Shown one piece after another: positions 33,842 through 42,614 of a stretch of DNA of 64,000 nucleotides. The position numbers were made by a program, and so were the translations under genes. The notes beneath the pieces are model-generated. The model ran no database searches and was not told where the DNA came from. It saw nothing but the letters and a program-made list of their open reading frames with translations. The stretch is from Anaerolentibacter hominis (GTDB lineage: Bacteria; Bacillota; Clostridia; Lachnospirales; Lachnospiraceae), in assembly GCF_032380675.1 (NCBI RefSeq), contig NZ_JAWDIX010000002.1, positions 62,001-126,000 of the forward strand. Direction: 5' to 3'. Each line of letters starts with the position of its first letter. The first letter of the stretch is position 1.

Positions 33842-34897
33842 TTGAAGAGGAAGACAAAGAGGTTTTTGACAGTGGGTATTATTGCAGCAGTTTTGGTGTT
33901 AATTATTATTCCGGCCGCGCTGGCTGTTTTTATCTATGAAAGTAATTTTGGAAGCCGCTATACAAGCTATGGGCCAAGAATGCGCAGTGCGGATGAATTT
34001 GAAGGCCTGGATGTAAAAAACTGTACTTTTGTGTCCGGGCAGGGACAGCAGCTGGCAGGGTATATTTACTCTAAGAACGGGGAACCTGCCAGAGGCATTA
34101 TTGTCATGGCACATGGATTGGGCGGAGGCGGGCATAACTCTTATATGGATGTAGCCGATTATTTTGCTTCCCGGGGATATTTTGTATTTGCCTATGATGT
34201 CACAGGGAATGACGAAAGTGAGGGCGATTCCGTAAGAGGGCTGCCGCAGGGAATCATTGACCTGGATTATGCAATCCGATATGTAAAGCAGAACGAGGAT
34301 TGGAAGGATCTGCCGGTCATGTTATTCGGCCACAGCTGGGGCGGGTATTCTGTGGGCAGTGTTCTGTGTGTCCACCCGGATATGAAAGCGGTTGTGTCTG
34401 TGTCAGGGTTTAACAAATCTATGGATATGATCCGGAGCGAAGGGGAGAAAATTATCGGAAAAGGAATCGGCCTGCTGATCCCCTATGTTTCAGCTTATGA
34501 GCATATAAAATTTGGAAAGTATGCATCCTATACCTGTATGGACGGTTTTTCGTGTTCCGACGCCGGAGTTATGATTCTGCACAGTGAGGATGACGATACG
34601 GTGCCGGTGCAAAATGGCATCGATATCTACTATAAGAAATATGCGGATTCTCCCCGTTTCCGGTTTATACGGCCCGGGGACAGAGGGCATAATTATGTTT
34701 ATTACTCACAGGATTCTATGCGGTACCGGGATACATTTTATGAAGCTATGGATACATATGGCGAGTCCCTGGGAGATGGGTTCACTCCTGAAAAACGGAC
34801 GGAGTATATGGAGCAGAATCTGGATAAAAAAGCGATGTTTGACCTGGACCAGGAACTGATGGAAAGGATAGCGGACTTTTATGATTCTTATAATTAG
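33842..34897 (+). CDS. Membrane-anchored alpha/beta hydrolase
   Basis: Serine hydrolase of about 351 residues with one N-terminal transmembrane helix (residues 8-30). The hydrolase domain probably faces outward, judging from the basic N-terminus. The oxyanion-loop MAHGLGGGGHNSYM is near residue 87, the nucleophile elbow GHSWGGYS near 164, the acid in HSEDDDTVP, and the His in GDRGHNY. Start is TTG 33842, with GGGAGAGGGAGAG upstream; no ATG or GTG fits better. Substrate unknown; relatives are annotated lysophospholipase-like or X-Pro dipeptidyl-peptidase-like. Confidence 0.82.
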   Translation: MKRKTKRFLTVGIIAAVLVLIIIPAALAVFIYESNFGSRYTSYGPRMRSADEFEGLDVKNCTFVSGQGQQLAGYIYSKNGEPARGIIVMAHGLGGGGHNSYMDVADYFASRGYFVFAYDVTGNDESEGDSVRGLPQGIIDLDYAIRYVKQNEDWKDLPVMLFGHSWGGYSVGSVLCVHPDMKAVVSVSGFNKSMDMIRSEGEKIIGKGIGLLIPYVSAYEHIKFGKYASYTCMDGFSCSDAGVMILHSEDDDTVPVQNGIDIYYKKYADSPRFRFIRPGDRGHNYVYYSQDSMRYRDTFYEAMDTYGESLGDGFTPEKRTEYMEQNLDKKAMFDLDQELMERIADFYDSYN

Positions 34898-34973
34898 GAT
34901 GTCAAAAGCAGTATGGTACTATGCTCATACCATATTTGCAAAACGGCTGATATGTGGTATACTTTTGAATTAG

Positions 34974-35156
34974 TTATCATGGAAGCAGATAAGACTCCCC
35001 CTCAATAGGTGGTGAGTAAATAACAAAATCGTCTTGGTGGGAGCCCAGTCTCCTTCCAAGATAAAGCCTCCGGCGGATTGCAGAGCCGCACAGATGTATT
35101 ATGTCATGCAAAGCATGACGTGCGGCTCGCTTCAAGTACGCCGAGGCGTACTTGAA
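34974..35156 (+). repeat. 183-bp multi-hairpin repeat, copy A
   Basis: One of three copies (others 46203-46386 minus strand and 51974-52157). It runs from TTATCATGGAAG to GCGTACTTGAA and contains, in order, stems TTATC/GATAA, ACTC.../GAGT, CTTGG..GGAG/CTCC..CCAAG, GAGCCGCAC/GTGCGGCTC enclosing GTCATGC/GCATGAC, and AAGTACGCC/GGCGTACTT. No reading frame is conserved. The rest of 34898-35185 holds a small TATGGTA/TACCATA hairpin at 34912-34935 and no gene. Confidence 0.88.
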
Positions 35157-35185
35157 TATGCAAAAGAAAGGAATCTCAGGGAGAC

Positions 35186-35605
35186 ATGGCGGAAAATAAA
35201 GAAAAGAAAAAACGGTTTCAGTCTCAGAACTATTACATTATTAAAATCATAGCAGGGGGCTATATCGGCTATACTGCGGTTCAGCTGCTGTTAAATGGTG
35301 CCCGGGCAACACAGAACCAGGAAAAGATGGTCAGCCTGATCGGCGGCGCGCTTTTTATGGCATTTGCAGTGTGGCTCCTCTTTATTACGATCCGGGATTA
35401 TATTAAATATACCAGGACAAATAAATTTGAGGATGAAGTGTTTGGCTGGGACAGTGAGGAAGATAACCTGGACCCGGAAGCACAGGTAAAGAAAAATCCG
35501 GAAGCGGATACGCCGGCTATTGAAGAAAATTCCGGGGCGGATGCACCGGAAACAGATGGGGCCGAAGCCGCAGACAATGTAGATGACACGGAGAAGGAAG
35601 AATAA
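35186..35605 (+). CDS. Small membrane protein with acidic tail, function unknown
   Basis: 139 residues, not recognised. The N-terminus is basic (MAENKEKKKRFQSQ). Two hydrophobic segments follow, IIAGGYIGYTAVQLLL near 20-36 and SLIGGALFMAFAVWLLFITI near 48-68, then a short basic stretch and an acidic, low-complexity tail rich in Glu, Asp, Ala and Pro to the end. Predicted inner-membrane with the tail in the cytosol. The ATG follows AGGGAGA. The SDR gene starts two bases past its stop codon, so the two are probably co-transcribed. Confidence 0.75.
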   Translation: MAENKEKKKRFQSQNYYIIKIIAGGYIGYTAVQLLLNGARATQNQEKMVSLIGGALFMAFAVWLLFITIRDYIKYTRTNKFEDEVFGWDSEEDNLDPEAQVKKNPEADTPAIEENSGADAPETDGAEAADNVDDTEKEE

Positions 35606-35606
35606 A

Positions 35607-36365
35607 ATGTATGCATTGGTTACCGGAGCCTCCAGCGGTATCGGGGCAGAGATTGCCAGGGAACTGGCGGAGCGGGGAATGGATCTGATCCTTGCCGCCC
35701 GAAGAAAAGACAAGCTGATCGCGCTGAAGCAGAAGTTTCAGAAGAATTACCATGTGAACGTGGAAGTGATGGAATATGATCTGTCCAGGGAAAGCAGCTG
35801 TCTGGCTCTGTATAAGGCCTGCCGGTCTTATCCGGTGAGAGTGGTGGTGAACAACGCCGGTTTTGGCAAGCTGGGAGTTCTGGATTCGATTCCCCTGCGG
35901 GAAGAACTGGATATGATCCGGACGAATGTAATGGCGCCGCAGATTCTGACGCATTTGTTTATGAGAAGGATGAAGAGGGGCTATATTCTGAATGTGGCCA
36001 GTGTGGCAGGATTGCAGCCTTGTCCGATGATGGCGGTATATGGGGCGACGAAGGCTTACCTGTACCAGATGTCGGTTTCCGCTAATTATGAGCTGAAAAG
36101 ACAGGGACGGGGAGTTCGTGTATCCGTTCTGTGCCCGGGACCGGTTCATACGGAATTTAATCATGTGGCGGGGAGTGATTTCAGCCTGCCGTCTATGAGT
36201 GCAGGACGATGCGCGAATGCGGCCGTAAAAGGAATGTTCAGGGGGGAAGAAGTTATTATTCCGGGGCTTTCCACCAAGCTACTTGCGGTCGGTTCCAGGT
36301 TTACTCCGAGGAAGCTGATCCTGCCGGTTGAATTCTGGATACAGACCAGGAAGACCAGAAGATAG
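35607..36365 (+). CDS. Short-chain dehydrogenase/reductase (SDR)
   Basis: NAD(P)-dependent oxidoreductase of 252 residues, classical SDR. The start MYALVTGASSGIGAEIA at 35607 gives the glycine-rich cofactor motif at residues 6-13; GAAGGAAG lies upstream. The NNAGFG motif is near residue 83, the catalytic Ser in NVASVAGLQP near 130-140, and the YGATKAYLYQM Tyr-Lys pair near 150-155. Relatives include DltE-like and acyl-reducing enzymes; no substrate can be named. It directly follows the small membrane-protein gene. Confidence 0.9.
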   Translation: MYALVTGASSGIGAEIARELAERGMDLILAARRKDKLIALKQKFQKNYHVNVEVMEYDLSRESSCLALYKACRSYPVRVVVNNAGFGKLGVLDSIPLREELDMIRTNVMAPQILTHLFMRRMKRGYILNVASVAGLQPCPMMAVYGATKAYLYQMSVSANYELKRQGRGVRVSVLCPGPVHTEFNHVAGSDFSLPSMSAGRCANAAVKGMFRGEEVIIPGLSTKLLAVGSRFTPRKLILPVEFWIQTRKTRR

Positions 36366-36379
36366 AAACAGAAAAAAAG

Positions 36380-36402
36380 GGGCGCCGGATTCCGGCGCCC
36401 TG
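36380..36402 (+). terminator. Terminator hairpin after the SDR gene
   Basis: GGGCGCCGGA / TCCGGCGCCC perfect stem with almost no loop, followed by TGATTGTTATTT. Nothing else is seen in 36403-36580. Confidence 0.65.
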
Positions 36403-36582
36403 ATTGTTATTTCTGCAGGACGGGCTGGTATATGGAATCATTGATTTATACCGGGCCTGGATACAAGTTTGTTTCAAATATGATGTATAGTCAGAAACAA
36501 GAGAGGGTGTTTTCTTTATCGGCTCCGGGCTGACGTGCCCGGAATATTAAGGAAACTTAAGAAAGAAACCGGAAAGGCAGGG

Positions 36583-36611
36583 TTGTGTTGTCGAATTTTA
36601 TCTAATATAAT
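36583..36611 (+). promoter_or_regulatory. Promoter of the polysaccharide deacetylase gene
   Basis: TTGTGT at 36583-36588, 17-base spacer, TATAAT at 36606-36611. Confidence 0.55.
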
Positions 36612-36695
36612 ATATACTTTAGGAAGCTGATACAAGTACTGTCCCGGTGTTTCAGGACGGTACGGTTATGATAGAAAGATGTCAGAGGAATACAA

Positions 36696-38171
36696 ATGAT
36701 ACAGAGCTATAAGAGAAAAAACAACAGAAATCGGATGGTAGTGCTTGCTGTGCTGCTTTCCGCGGTATTTATCGCTGCGGCCATCTTTTTGTTCCCACGG
36801 GTTTTGAAGAATGATCAGGAAGTGAAATCTGCGGGGGCGGAAGAATTGAATAAGAAGCAGGCGGCACTTCTTCTGGAGGGAAATGACGAGGATTTGCTTG
36901 CTGCCTATGCGGTCAGTATGGGGTATGCACCGGAACTGGAAGTTACCGGCGATGCAGAGATAGACGGGAAGATAAACCGCAGTTTTCAGATTTTGGCGGC
37001 GAAGGTATTTCTGGCGCAGGCCGGTTATCGTGACCCGGCGGCAGAGGATATTCAGGCGCAGATCACCCCTGAGGTTTACCGCGCCGGCAGCAGGCTGCTT
37101 TCGATTCGGCTTACCGCAGTGTTTAACCTGACGGAAGAAGATACGGCAGTCCGGGTAGTAAAGACTTATCTGTATCTGGAAGATACAAAGCAGGAAATCA
37201 GTGCCGGGGATATGTTCGGCGATACGGTTTGGGAGCTTTTTGCGGACAGGACCAAGAGCTATCTGGAAAACAGCGGAACCTACACGGCTGCTGCAGAGGA
37301 AAAAACTGTCCTTGAAAAGATTGCGCCCAGAGAAGAAAATTTTCAGATGGTTTATTTTCGATCCGAGTCCGGGGAAACGCAGGCCGTGCTGCTGTTTCCG
37401 GGAGGAAGTCTGAGTGAATCGATTCAAGAAGATATTGAAGTCGCTATACCGGTCCGGGAGACAACGGCATTTTTGAATACGGAGTATGTGGGGCTGTTTG
37501 CAGTGTCCGACGACGATACAGATGCGGAAGACGGGAAAGCACCAGAAACAGAGAGAGTAATTGATCCGGATAAACCCATGATCGCTTTGACCTTTGATGA
37601 CGGACCTTATTCTAAAGTGACAAACCGGATTCTGGACGTCCTGGAAGAATATGACAGCCGGGCTACCTTCTTTGTTCTGGGTTCCAGACTTAAGAATGAG
37701 CAGGATACCTTAAAGAGAATGAAGGAAATGGGCTGTGACATTGGAAGCCATACATACAGTCACAAGTCTCTGGTCAAGCTGAATAAAAAGCAGATGCAGA
37801 AGGAAATAAACAGTACAAATAAACTGCTGAAGGAGTATACCGGTGAGGAGGCCGAACTGGTAAGGCCGCCCTACGGTGCGGTGGACGATAAGGTCAAAAA
37901 GTATGTGAAATACCCCTTTATTATGTGGTCGGTAGATACGGAAGACTGGCTGACCAGAAATGCGAAAAAGACGGTTAAAGCCGTCACCAGTACGGTAAAA
38001 GACGGCGATATTATTCTGATGCATGATATTTATGAATCCACGGCGGATGCCTGTGAGAAGCTGATACCCAAGCTGATCAAGGCCGGCTATCAGCTGGTTA
38101 CGGTAGAAGAACTGCTGCAGTACAGAGGAGTCGAACTTAAGGCTGGATCGAAGTATTATTTTGCGCGGTAA
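36696..38171 (+). CDS. Polysaccharide deacetylase with RsiV-like domain (probable peptidoglycan deacetylase)
   Basis: Membrane-anchored enzyme of 491 residues. Residues 15-37 are a transmembrane helix. About 60-270 form a region with IDGKINRSFQILAAKVF and YLYLEDTKQEISAGDMF that resembles the DUF3298/RsiV-type domain, which in RsiV binds lysozyme. The C-terminal NodB domain begins near 290 with ALTFDDGPYS, then HTYSHKSL (metal His pair), RPPYGAVDDK, WSVDTEDW and ILMHDIY, all catalytic motifs present. It probably removes acetyl groups from cell-wall GlcNAc or MurNAc on the outer face, which protects against lysozyme. It has its own promoter. Confidence 0.9.
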   Translation: MIQSYKRKNNRNRMVVLAVLLSAVFIAAAIFLFPRVLKNDQEVKSAGAEELNKKQAALLLEGNDEDLLAAYAVSMGYAPELEVTGDAEIDGKINRSFQILAAKVFLAQAGYRDPAAEDIQAQITPEVYRAGSRLLSIRLTAVFNLTEEDTAVRVVKTYLYLEDTKQEISAGDMFGDTVWELFADRTKSYLENSGTYTAAAEEKTVLEKIAPREENFQMVYFRSESGETQAVLLFPGGSLSESIQEDIEVAIPVRETTAFLNTEYVGLFAVSDDDTDAEDGKAPETERVIDPDKPMIALTFDDGPYSKVTNRILDVLEEYDSRATFFVLGSRLKNEQDTLKRMKEMGCDIGSHTYSHKSLVKLNKKQMQKEINSTNKLLKEYTGEEAELVRPPYGAVDDKVKKYVKYPFIMWSVDTEDWLTRNAKKTVKAVTSTVKDGDIILMHDIYESTADACEKLIPKLIKAGYQLVTVEELLQYRGVELKAGSKYYFAR

Positions 38172-38188
38172 ATGAATAGTTCGTTTTA

Positions 38189-38234
38189 GAGAAGACGTTT
38201 TCGGGTGTAAATGACGGAGGCGTCTTCTTTTTAT
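38189..38234 (+). terminator. Terminator after the polysaccharide deacetylase gene
   Basis: AGAAGACG pairs with CGTCTTCT across a loop of about 25 bases, then TTTTTAT. Confidence 0.6.
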
Positions 38235-38254
38235 CTGAATTTATTAAAAATGTG

Positions 38255-38304
38255 TTGACATATAATATTATATGGAATATAGTATTATTGTAGAAACAAT
38301 AATA
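38255..38304 (+). promoter_or_regulatory. Promoter and probable PadR operator of the envelope cluster
   Basis: TTGACA at 38255-38260, 17-base spacer, TATAGT at 38278-38283. Immediately downstream is a perfect inverted repeat TATTATTG (38283-38290) and CAATAATA (38297-38304) overlapping the expected start site. Its position fits an operator for the PadR regulator encoded next. Confidence 0.65.
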
Positions 38305-38338
38305 TATGAAATTGAAATAGGGAAGAAGGCGACGGGTT

Positions 38339-38656
38339 ATGATATTTAATACAGGTTCAGCGCTGCTGGATGCGGTGGTACTTGCAGTTGTAGCCAGAGA
38401 AAGAAACGGCACATACGGCTACAAGATTACCCAGGATGTCAGATCGGCAATCGACGTATCCGAGTCGACACTTTATCCGGTGCTGCGAAGGCTTCAGAAG
38501 GACAATTGCCTGGAGACTTATGACATGGAATTTGGCGGAAGAAATCGGCGATACTATAAAATAACGCCGGAGGGAGAGGCACAGTTAACTCTCTATAAAT
38601 CAGAATGGAAAAACTATTCCAGCAAGATTGATGCACTGTTCGGGGAGGTGGTATGA
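38339..38656 (+). CDS. PadR-family transcriptional regulator
   Basis: 105-residue winged-helix repressor. The pattern LLDAVVLAVVARERNGTYGYKI, the recognition segment SESTLYPVLRRLQKDNCLETY and GGRNRRYYKITPEGEAQL are all typical of the PadR N-terminal domain; it lacks the long C-terminal dimer domain (subfamily 2). In Firmicutes such regulators are regularly next to DUF1700 membrane genes, as here, and repress their own operon. It precedes the DUF1700 gene with one base between stop and start. Confidence 0.92.
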   Translation: MIFNTGSALLDAVVLAVVARERNGTYGYKITQDVRSAIDVSESTLYPVLRRLQKDNCLETYDMEFGGRNRRYYKITPEGEAQLTLYKSEWKNYSSKIDALFGEVV

Positions 38657-38657
38657 G

Positions 38658-39449
38658 ATGACGAGGGTGGAATTTTTAGATGAACTGAAACGGCTGTTAC
38701 AGGATCTTCCCGCAGAGGAGAGAGATGAGGCCATAGAGTTCTATGATGGGTATTTTGAAGATGCTGGTCCTGAGAACGAACAGAGCATAATTGTGGAATT
38801 GATCTCCCCGGCACGGGTGGCGGCAAAAATCCGTGCGGAACTGGAAGGCAATGTAAGAGAAGAAGAAATTGTGTATACCGAGACCGGATATGAAGATCCA
38901 TACAGCAAGCAGGATAAATATGCGGTGGCGGATCAGGATAAACGCAGGAAGAATCATAGCTCTAATAAAGAGAACACAGCAGGGGAAAACAGCGGCTATC
39001 ATGACGCCGGTGCCCGGAATGACAGCCATCCTTACGGCGAGTCAGGGAGAGAACAGGGAACGAACAATAATATGGGGGCTGGAAAGATCCTCTTGATTAT
39101 CCTGCTTGTCATGTTTGCGATTCCGGTTGGCTTTCCTCTTCTGGGAGCCGGTCTGGGTATCCTTGTTTCCATATTTGCCGTACTGTTTTGCTTTATATTA
39201 ATCTCCTTTATTCTGATGGTTGTTTTTCTGGCAGTGGGAGTGGGATTGATATTCGGCGGATTTGCAAGTTTATTCGTGATGCCGTTTAATGGAATATTAT
39301 TGATAGGCGGCGGCCTGATTCTGCTTGGCCTCGGCCTGCTGTCAACCAGGTTGTTCGTATGGGTTGTAGCGGCTGCCATACCGGCAGTCATACGGGGGAT
39401 AGTAAACGGAATCAGCAGCTTATTTCACGGAAGGAGGACGGCACAATGA
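38658..39449 (+). CDS. DUF1700 membrane protein
   Basis: 263 residues. The N-terminal 60-70 residues, with FLDELKRLLQDLPAEERDEA and YDGYFEDAG, form the helical DUF1700/HAAS-type domain. Residues about 85-140 are low-complexity and polar (Asn, Lys, Asp, Gly). The C-terminal half has four to five closely spaced transmembrane helices. Start ATG 38658 follows GGGGAGGTGG within the end of padR. Function is unknown; the genomic pairing with PadR and a DUF4097 protein suggests an envelope stress module. Confidence 0.85.
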   Translation: MTRVEFLDELKRLLQDLPAEERDEAIEFYDGYFEDAGPENEQSIIVELISPARVAAKIRAELEGNVREEEIVYTETGYEDPYSKQDKYAVADQDKRRKNHSSNKENTAGENSGYHDAGARNDSHPYGESGREQGTNNNMGAGKILLIILLVMFAIPVGFPLLGAGLGILVSIFAVLFCFILISFILMVVFLAVGVGLIFGGFASLFVMPFNGILLIGGGLILLGLGLLSTRLFVWVVAAAIPAVIRGIVNGISSLFHGRRTAQ

Positions 39450-40303
39450 AAAAATCAGGCAGCTCGTTAGTGAAAGTGGCACTGTGTATCATAGCGGCAG
39501 GAATTATACTTACTATTATTGCTTACTGCTTCGGTGCCTCAATGAGAAGTTATTACTACAATGGAAAGAGGGTGGACCTGGTGAACTTTGAGCAGTCCTA
39601 CGGCAGGAATACAGCAGAGTCGCTGACAGTTGACATTGATGCGGGAGAAGTTATCATTGAATCGGGTGATGAGTTCAGGGTAAGTGCATCCTATATCTCA
39701 GAATCGGACTTTCGAGTCTGGTCGGAAGACGGTGTTTTCTACGTATCCGATACCCAGACCGAGTGGAACCGTGGATTCCGATTACTGCCTTTTATCCGCC
39801 TCGGCCGTGCCCCGGAGATTCGGATTACGGTTCCGAAGGATTTGATTCTTGCTGAAGTGGAGATCAACATAGGCGCAGGATCGGTAAAAGCCCGGAATAT
39901 GGATATAGGCCAGCTCAATGTGGAAACCGGCGCCGGTGAATTTAAAGGGAAAGATATTACTGTCCGGAATTCAGGGTCAATCAGCGTGGATGTGGGCTCC
40001 GCAAAACTGGAAAATTTCAGCGGTAATAATGTGGAATTAAATTGCAACGTGGGCAGTATAAGGATGGATGGGGATCTGACCGGGACAACGGAAGCATCCT
40101 GTGATATGGGAGAAATCAAGCTGGAACTGACGCGGAGAGAATCCGATTATAATTATCAGGTTGACTGTGATATGGGAAATGTTATAATAAATAATCATAA
40201 ACGTTCCGGATTTGGCAACGATTGGTCCAATTATTCCCGTGAGAGAGCCCACAATCTGAATTTAGACTGTAACCTTGGATCTATTCGTGTGGAAACAGAA
40301 TAA
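39446..40303 (+). CDS. DUF4097-type beta-strand repeat protein, membrane-anchored
   Basis: 285 residues from ATG 39446, which overlaps the previous stop (ATGA) and follows AAGGAGGACG. Residues 8-30 are a hydrophobic anchor. The rest is built of short repeating beta strands, for example VDIDAGEVIIESGDEFRV, INIGAGSVKARNMDIGQ, DVGSAKLENFSGNN and CNVGSIRMDG, the DUF4097 (adhesin-like beta-helix) pattern. The domain probably faces outside. Role unknown; fixed partner of DUF1700 and PspC proteins. Confidence 0.85.
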   Translation: MKKSGSSLVKVALCIIAAGIILTIIAYCFGASMRSYYYNGKRVDLVNFEQSYGRNTAESLTVDIDAGEVIIESGDEFRVSASYISESDFRVWSEDGVFYVSDTQTEWNRGFRLLPFIRLGRAPEIRITVPKDLILAEVEINIGAGSVKARNMDIGQLNVETGAGEFKGKDITVRNSGSISVDVGSAKLENFSGNNVELNCNVGSIRMDGDLTGTTEASCDMGEIKLELTRRESDYNYQVDCDMGNVIINNHKRSGFGNDWSNYSRERAHNLNLDCNLGSIRVETE

Positions 40304-40340
40304 TTGGTAAAGCCTAATTGAGAAAGGCAGGGAGTTAGAC

Positions 40341-40532
40341 ATGGATAAAAGATTATATCGTTCTGATCGAAATAAGGTGCTGTGCGGTGTATGCGGCGGT
40401 ATCGGTGATTACTTTAATGTAGACCCGACGATTATTCGTCTGCTGTTTGTTCTGTTCGGGTGTACCGGAACCGGATTGGTTGCTTATATTATTGCGGCGG
40501 TGATCATGCCGCGGGAAGGCGACATCCACTGA
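40341..40532 (+). CDS. PspC-domain small membrane protein
   Basis: 63 residues with the PspC pattern: MDKRLYRSDRNKVLCGVCGG, then YFNVDPTIIRLLFVL and a hydrophobic segment ending IMPRE. PspC domains occur in phage-shock and other envelope-stress systems, where they sense membrane state. Last gene of the PadR cluster; a terminator follows at 40555. Confidence 0.9.
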   Translation: MDKRLYRSDRNKVLCGVCGGIGDYFNVDPTIIRLLFVLFGCTGTGLVAYIIAAVIMPREGDIH

Positions 40533-40554
40533 GAACCAGATTAATAAAATGAAG

Positions 40555-40600
40555 AAGAGATGCTGCGGCCTGCAGCATCTCTTGTGTTGTTTTTTTTAAC
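40555..40600 (+). terminator. Rho-independent terminator of the PadR-PspC cluster
   Basis: AGAGATGCTGC / GCAGCATCTCT stem with loop GGCCT, followed by TGTGTTGTTTTTTTT. Confidence 0.88.
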
Positions 40601-40639
40601 GGGCAGCCGAAAACAAATAAAGATACTTTGAGAGGTAAT

Positions 40640-42409
40640 ATGAAAAAGATAATTGATTTATTGCAGAAAGAAGTAACAAACGCATTTACAGCGAAAGGCT
40701 ATGACGCCAGATACGGTGCGGTAACTTTATCAAACCGGCCTGATCTGTGCCAGTATCAGTGCAACGGCGCCCTTGCGGCGGCAAAAGAATATAAAAAGGC
40801 TCCGATTATGATTGCCCAGGACGTACTTCCGATTCTGGAGGAGAGCCCGCTGTTTGTGGACGTAAAAGCGATTATGCCGGGATTTATCAATCTGAATATA
40901 AACCCGGAATTTCTGGCCGGCTATCTGGAGAAGATGAAGGTATCGGGCCATTACGGTGTAGAGAAAGCAGAGCATCCCAAGACAATTATTATTGACTATG
41001 GCGGCCCGAATGTGGCAAAGCCTTTGCATGTGGGGCACCTGAGATCTGCGGTTATCGGTGAGGCAATCAAGCGTATCTGCCGGTTCGCCGGCCACAATGT
41101 TATAGGAGATGTCCATCTGGGCGACTGGGGCCTTCAGATGGGACTTATTATCACAGAGCTGAAAAAACGCCAGCCGGAACTGGTTTATTTTGATCCTGCT
41201 TTTGAAGGAGAGTATCCGGCGGAGGCTCCATTTACCATTGCTGAACTGGAAGAAATTTATCCCACTGCCAACGCGTATGCCAAAGAACATCCGGAGTATA
41301 TGGAAGAAGCGCACAATGCGACTTATGAACTCCAGAACGGAAACCGGGGCTATGCGGCGCTGTGGAATCATATTATCAACGTATCTGTGAATGATCTGAA
41401 GAGAAATTATAAAAATCTGAACGTTGAGTTTGACCTATGGAAAAAGGAGAGCGATGCCCAGCCTTATATTCCGGATATGGTGAAATACATGAAGGAAGAA
41501 GGGTATGCTCATTTGAGCGAAGGCGCCCTTGTAGTGGACGTAAAAGAAGAGGGAGATACCAGGGAGATTCCGCCCTGTATGATCCTTAAGTCGGACGGGG
41601 CCACTCTTTATAATACTACTGACCTTGCCACCATCGTGGAGCGGGAAAAGTTATTTCATCCGGACCTGATTCTCTATGTAGTGGACAAGCGGCAGGAACT
41701 GTACTTTGAACAGGTCTTTCGCTGTGCAAAAAAGACGAAGATTATCCGGGACGAGGCAGAATTAAAGTTCCTGGGATTCGGAACGATGAACGGCAGGGAC
41801 GGCAAGCCCTTTAAGACCAGAGACGGCGGAGTGATGCGGCTGGAGCATCTGATCAGTGACATCAATGAGGCTGTCTATCAGAAGATTATGGAAAATAGGG
41901 AAATGCCGGAGGCGGAAGCCAGAGAGATAGCATCCAAGGTGGGTGTGGCCGCATTGAAATACGGCGATTTGTCCAACCAGGCATCCAAGGATTATGTATT
42001 TGATACCGATCGGTTTGCATCCTTTGAGGGAAATACAGGACCTTATATTTTGTATACCATTGTACGGATCAAGTCCATCCTGAACAAATACAGAGAAATA
42101 ACCGGACAGGAACCTGGCCGGAAGAAAATCAGCGCTGCCCTGAGTGAGAGTGAACTGGCTCTTATGCTGGAACTGAGCAAGTTTAATGATATGGTAGAAT
42201 CTGCCTATGAGGAAAAGGCGCCTCATAAGGTGTGTCAGTTTATCTATGAGCTGTCCAATGCCTTCAATAAGTTTTATCATGAAACCAAGATTCTGGCTGA
42301 GGAGGATAAGGAGAAACAGGATTCCTGGATCGGCCTGATCAGTCTGGTGGTTGCAGTGCTTAATACCTGTATTGAACTGCTGGGTATGGAAGCTCCGGAC
42401 AGAATGTAG
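40640..42409 (+). CDS. argS: Arginyl-tRNA synthetase
   Basis: Class I synthetase of 589 residues that charges tRNA-Arg. The N-terminal Add-1 domain covers about 1-110. The IIDYGGPNVAKPLHVGHLRS segment near 120 contains the HIGH-like HVGH motif, followed by GDVHLGDWGLQMG. The anticodon-binding C-terminus has ALKYGDLSNQASKDYVFD near 440 and the LELSKFNDMVESAYEEKAPHKV helices. Start ATG 40640 with AGAGGTA upstream. No T-box was seen before it. Confidence 0.97.
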   Translation: MKKIIDLLQKEVTNAFTAKGYDARYGAVTLSNRPDLCQYQCNGALAAAKEYKKAPIMIAQDVLPILEESPLFVDVKAIMPGFINLNINPEFLAGYLEKMKVSGHYGVEKAEHPKTIIIDYGGPNVAKPLHVGHLRSAVIGEAIKRICRFAGHNVIGDVHLGDWGLQMGLIITELKKRQPELVYFDPAFEGEYPAEAPFTIAELEEIYPTANAYAKEHPEYMEEAHNATYELQNGNRGYAALWNHIINVSVNDLKRNYKNLNVEFDLWKKESDAQPYIPDMVKYMKEEGYAHLSEGALVVDVKEEGDTREIPPCMILKSDGATLYNTTDLATIVEREKLFHPDLILYVVDKRQELYFEQVFRCAKKTKIIRDEAELKFLGFGTMNGRDGKPFKTRDGGVMRLEHLISDINEAVYQKIMENREMPEAEAREIASKVGVAALKYGDLSNQASKDYVFDTDRFASFEGNTGPYILYTIVRIKSILNKYREITGQEPGRKKISAALSESELALMLELSKFNDMVESAYEEKAPHKVCQFIYELSNAFNKFYHETKILAEEDKEKQDSWIGLISLVVAVLNTCIELLGMEAPDRM

Positions 42410-42474
42410 GAGACCGGATCAAAGAAATGGTGCCGCAGAAGCTGCGTACGGCGGAACCGGAGGGGAGATATAAG

Positions 42475-42600
42475 ATTGAAAAATAAGCTCGATAGCTTAT
42501 TTTTCAATCGGCTATTTGTGCCGGAGCATCACAAATAGCTTTTATGGCAGAAGAGAAATCGCCTTCGCGAATTTCTCTTTGCCCCGTCGTAATGCTCCGG
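42475..42600. other. Cluster of three hairpins with a long-range pairing before the DUF815 ATPase gene
   Basis: Hairpin 1: perfect 15-bp arms ATTGAAAAATAAGCT and complement, 42475-42508, loop CGAT. Hairpin 2: GCTATTTGTG / CACAAATAGC, 42511-42539, then TTTTA. Hairpin 3: AGAGAAAT / AATTTCTCT, 42552-42579. The loop of hairpin 2, CCGGAGCAT (42521-42529), is complementary to ATGCTCCGG at 42592-42600, next to the ribosome site. It may act as argS terminator, as translational control, or both. Confidence 0.65.
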
Positions 42601-42614
42601 AATGGAGAAATAAA

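Noticed and set aside
34974..35252. Short frames beginning MVGAQSPSKIKPPADC inside the 183-bp repeat, also in copy B
   Set aside because: They are identical only because the repeat is; they lack ribosome sites and end at different points outside it.
40533..40640. Looked for a T-box before argS
   Set aside because: Only a terminator of the preceding cluster is present; there is no TGGNACCGCG-like element and the gap is too short.
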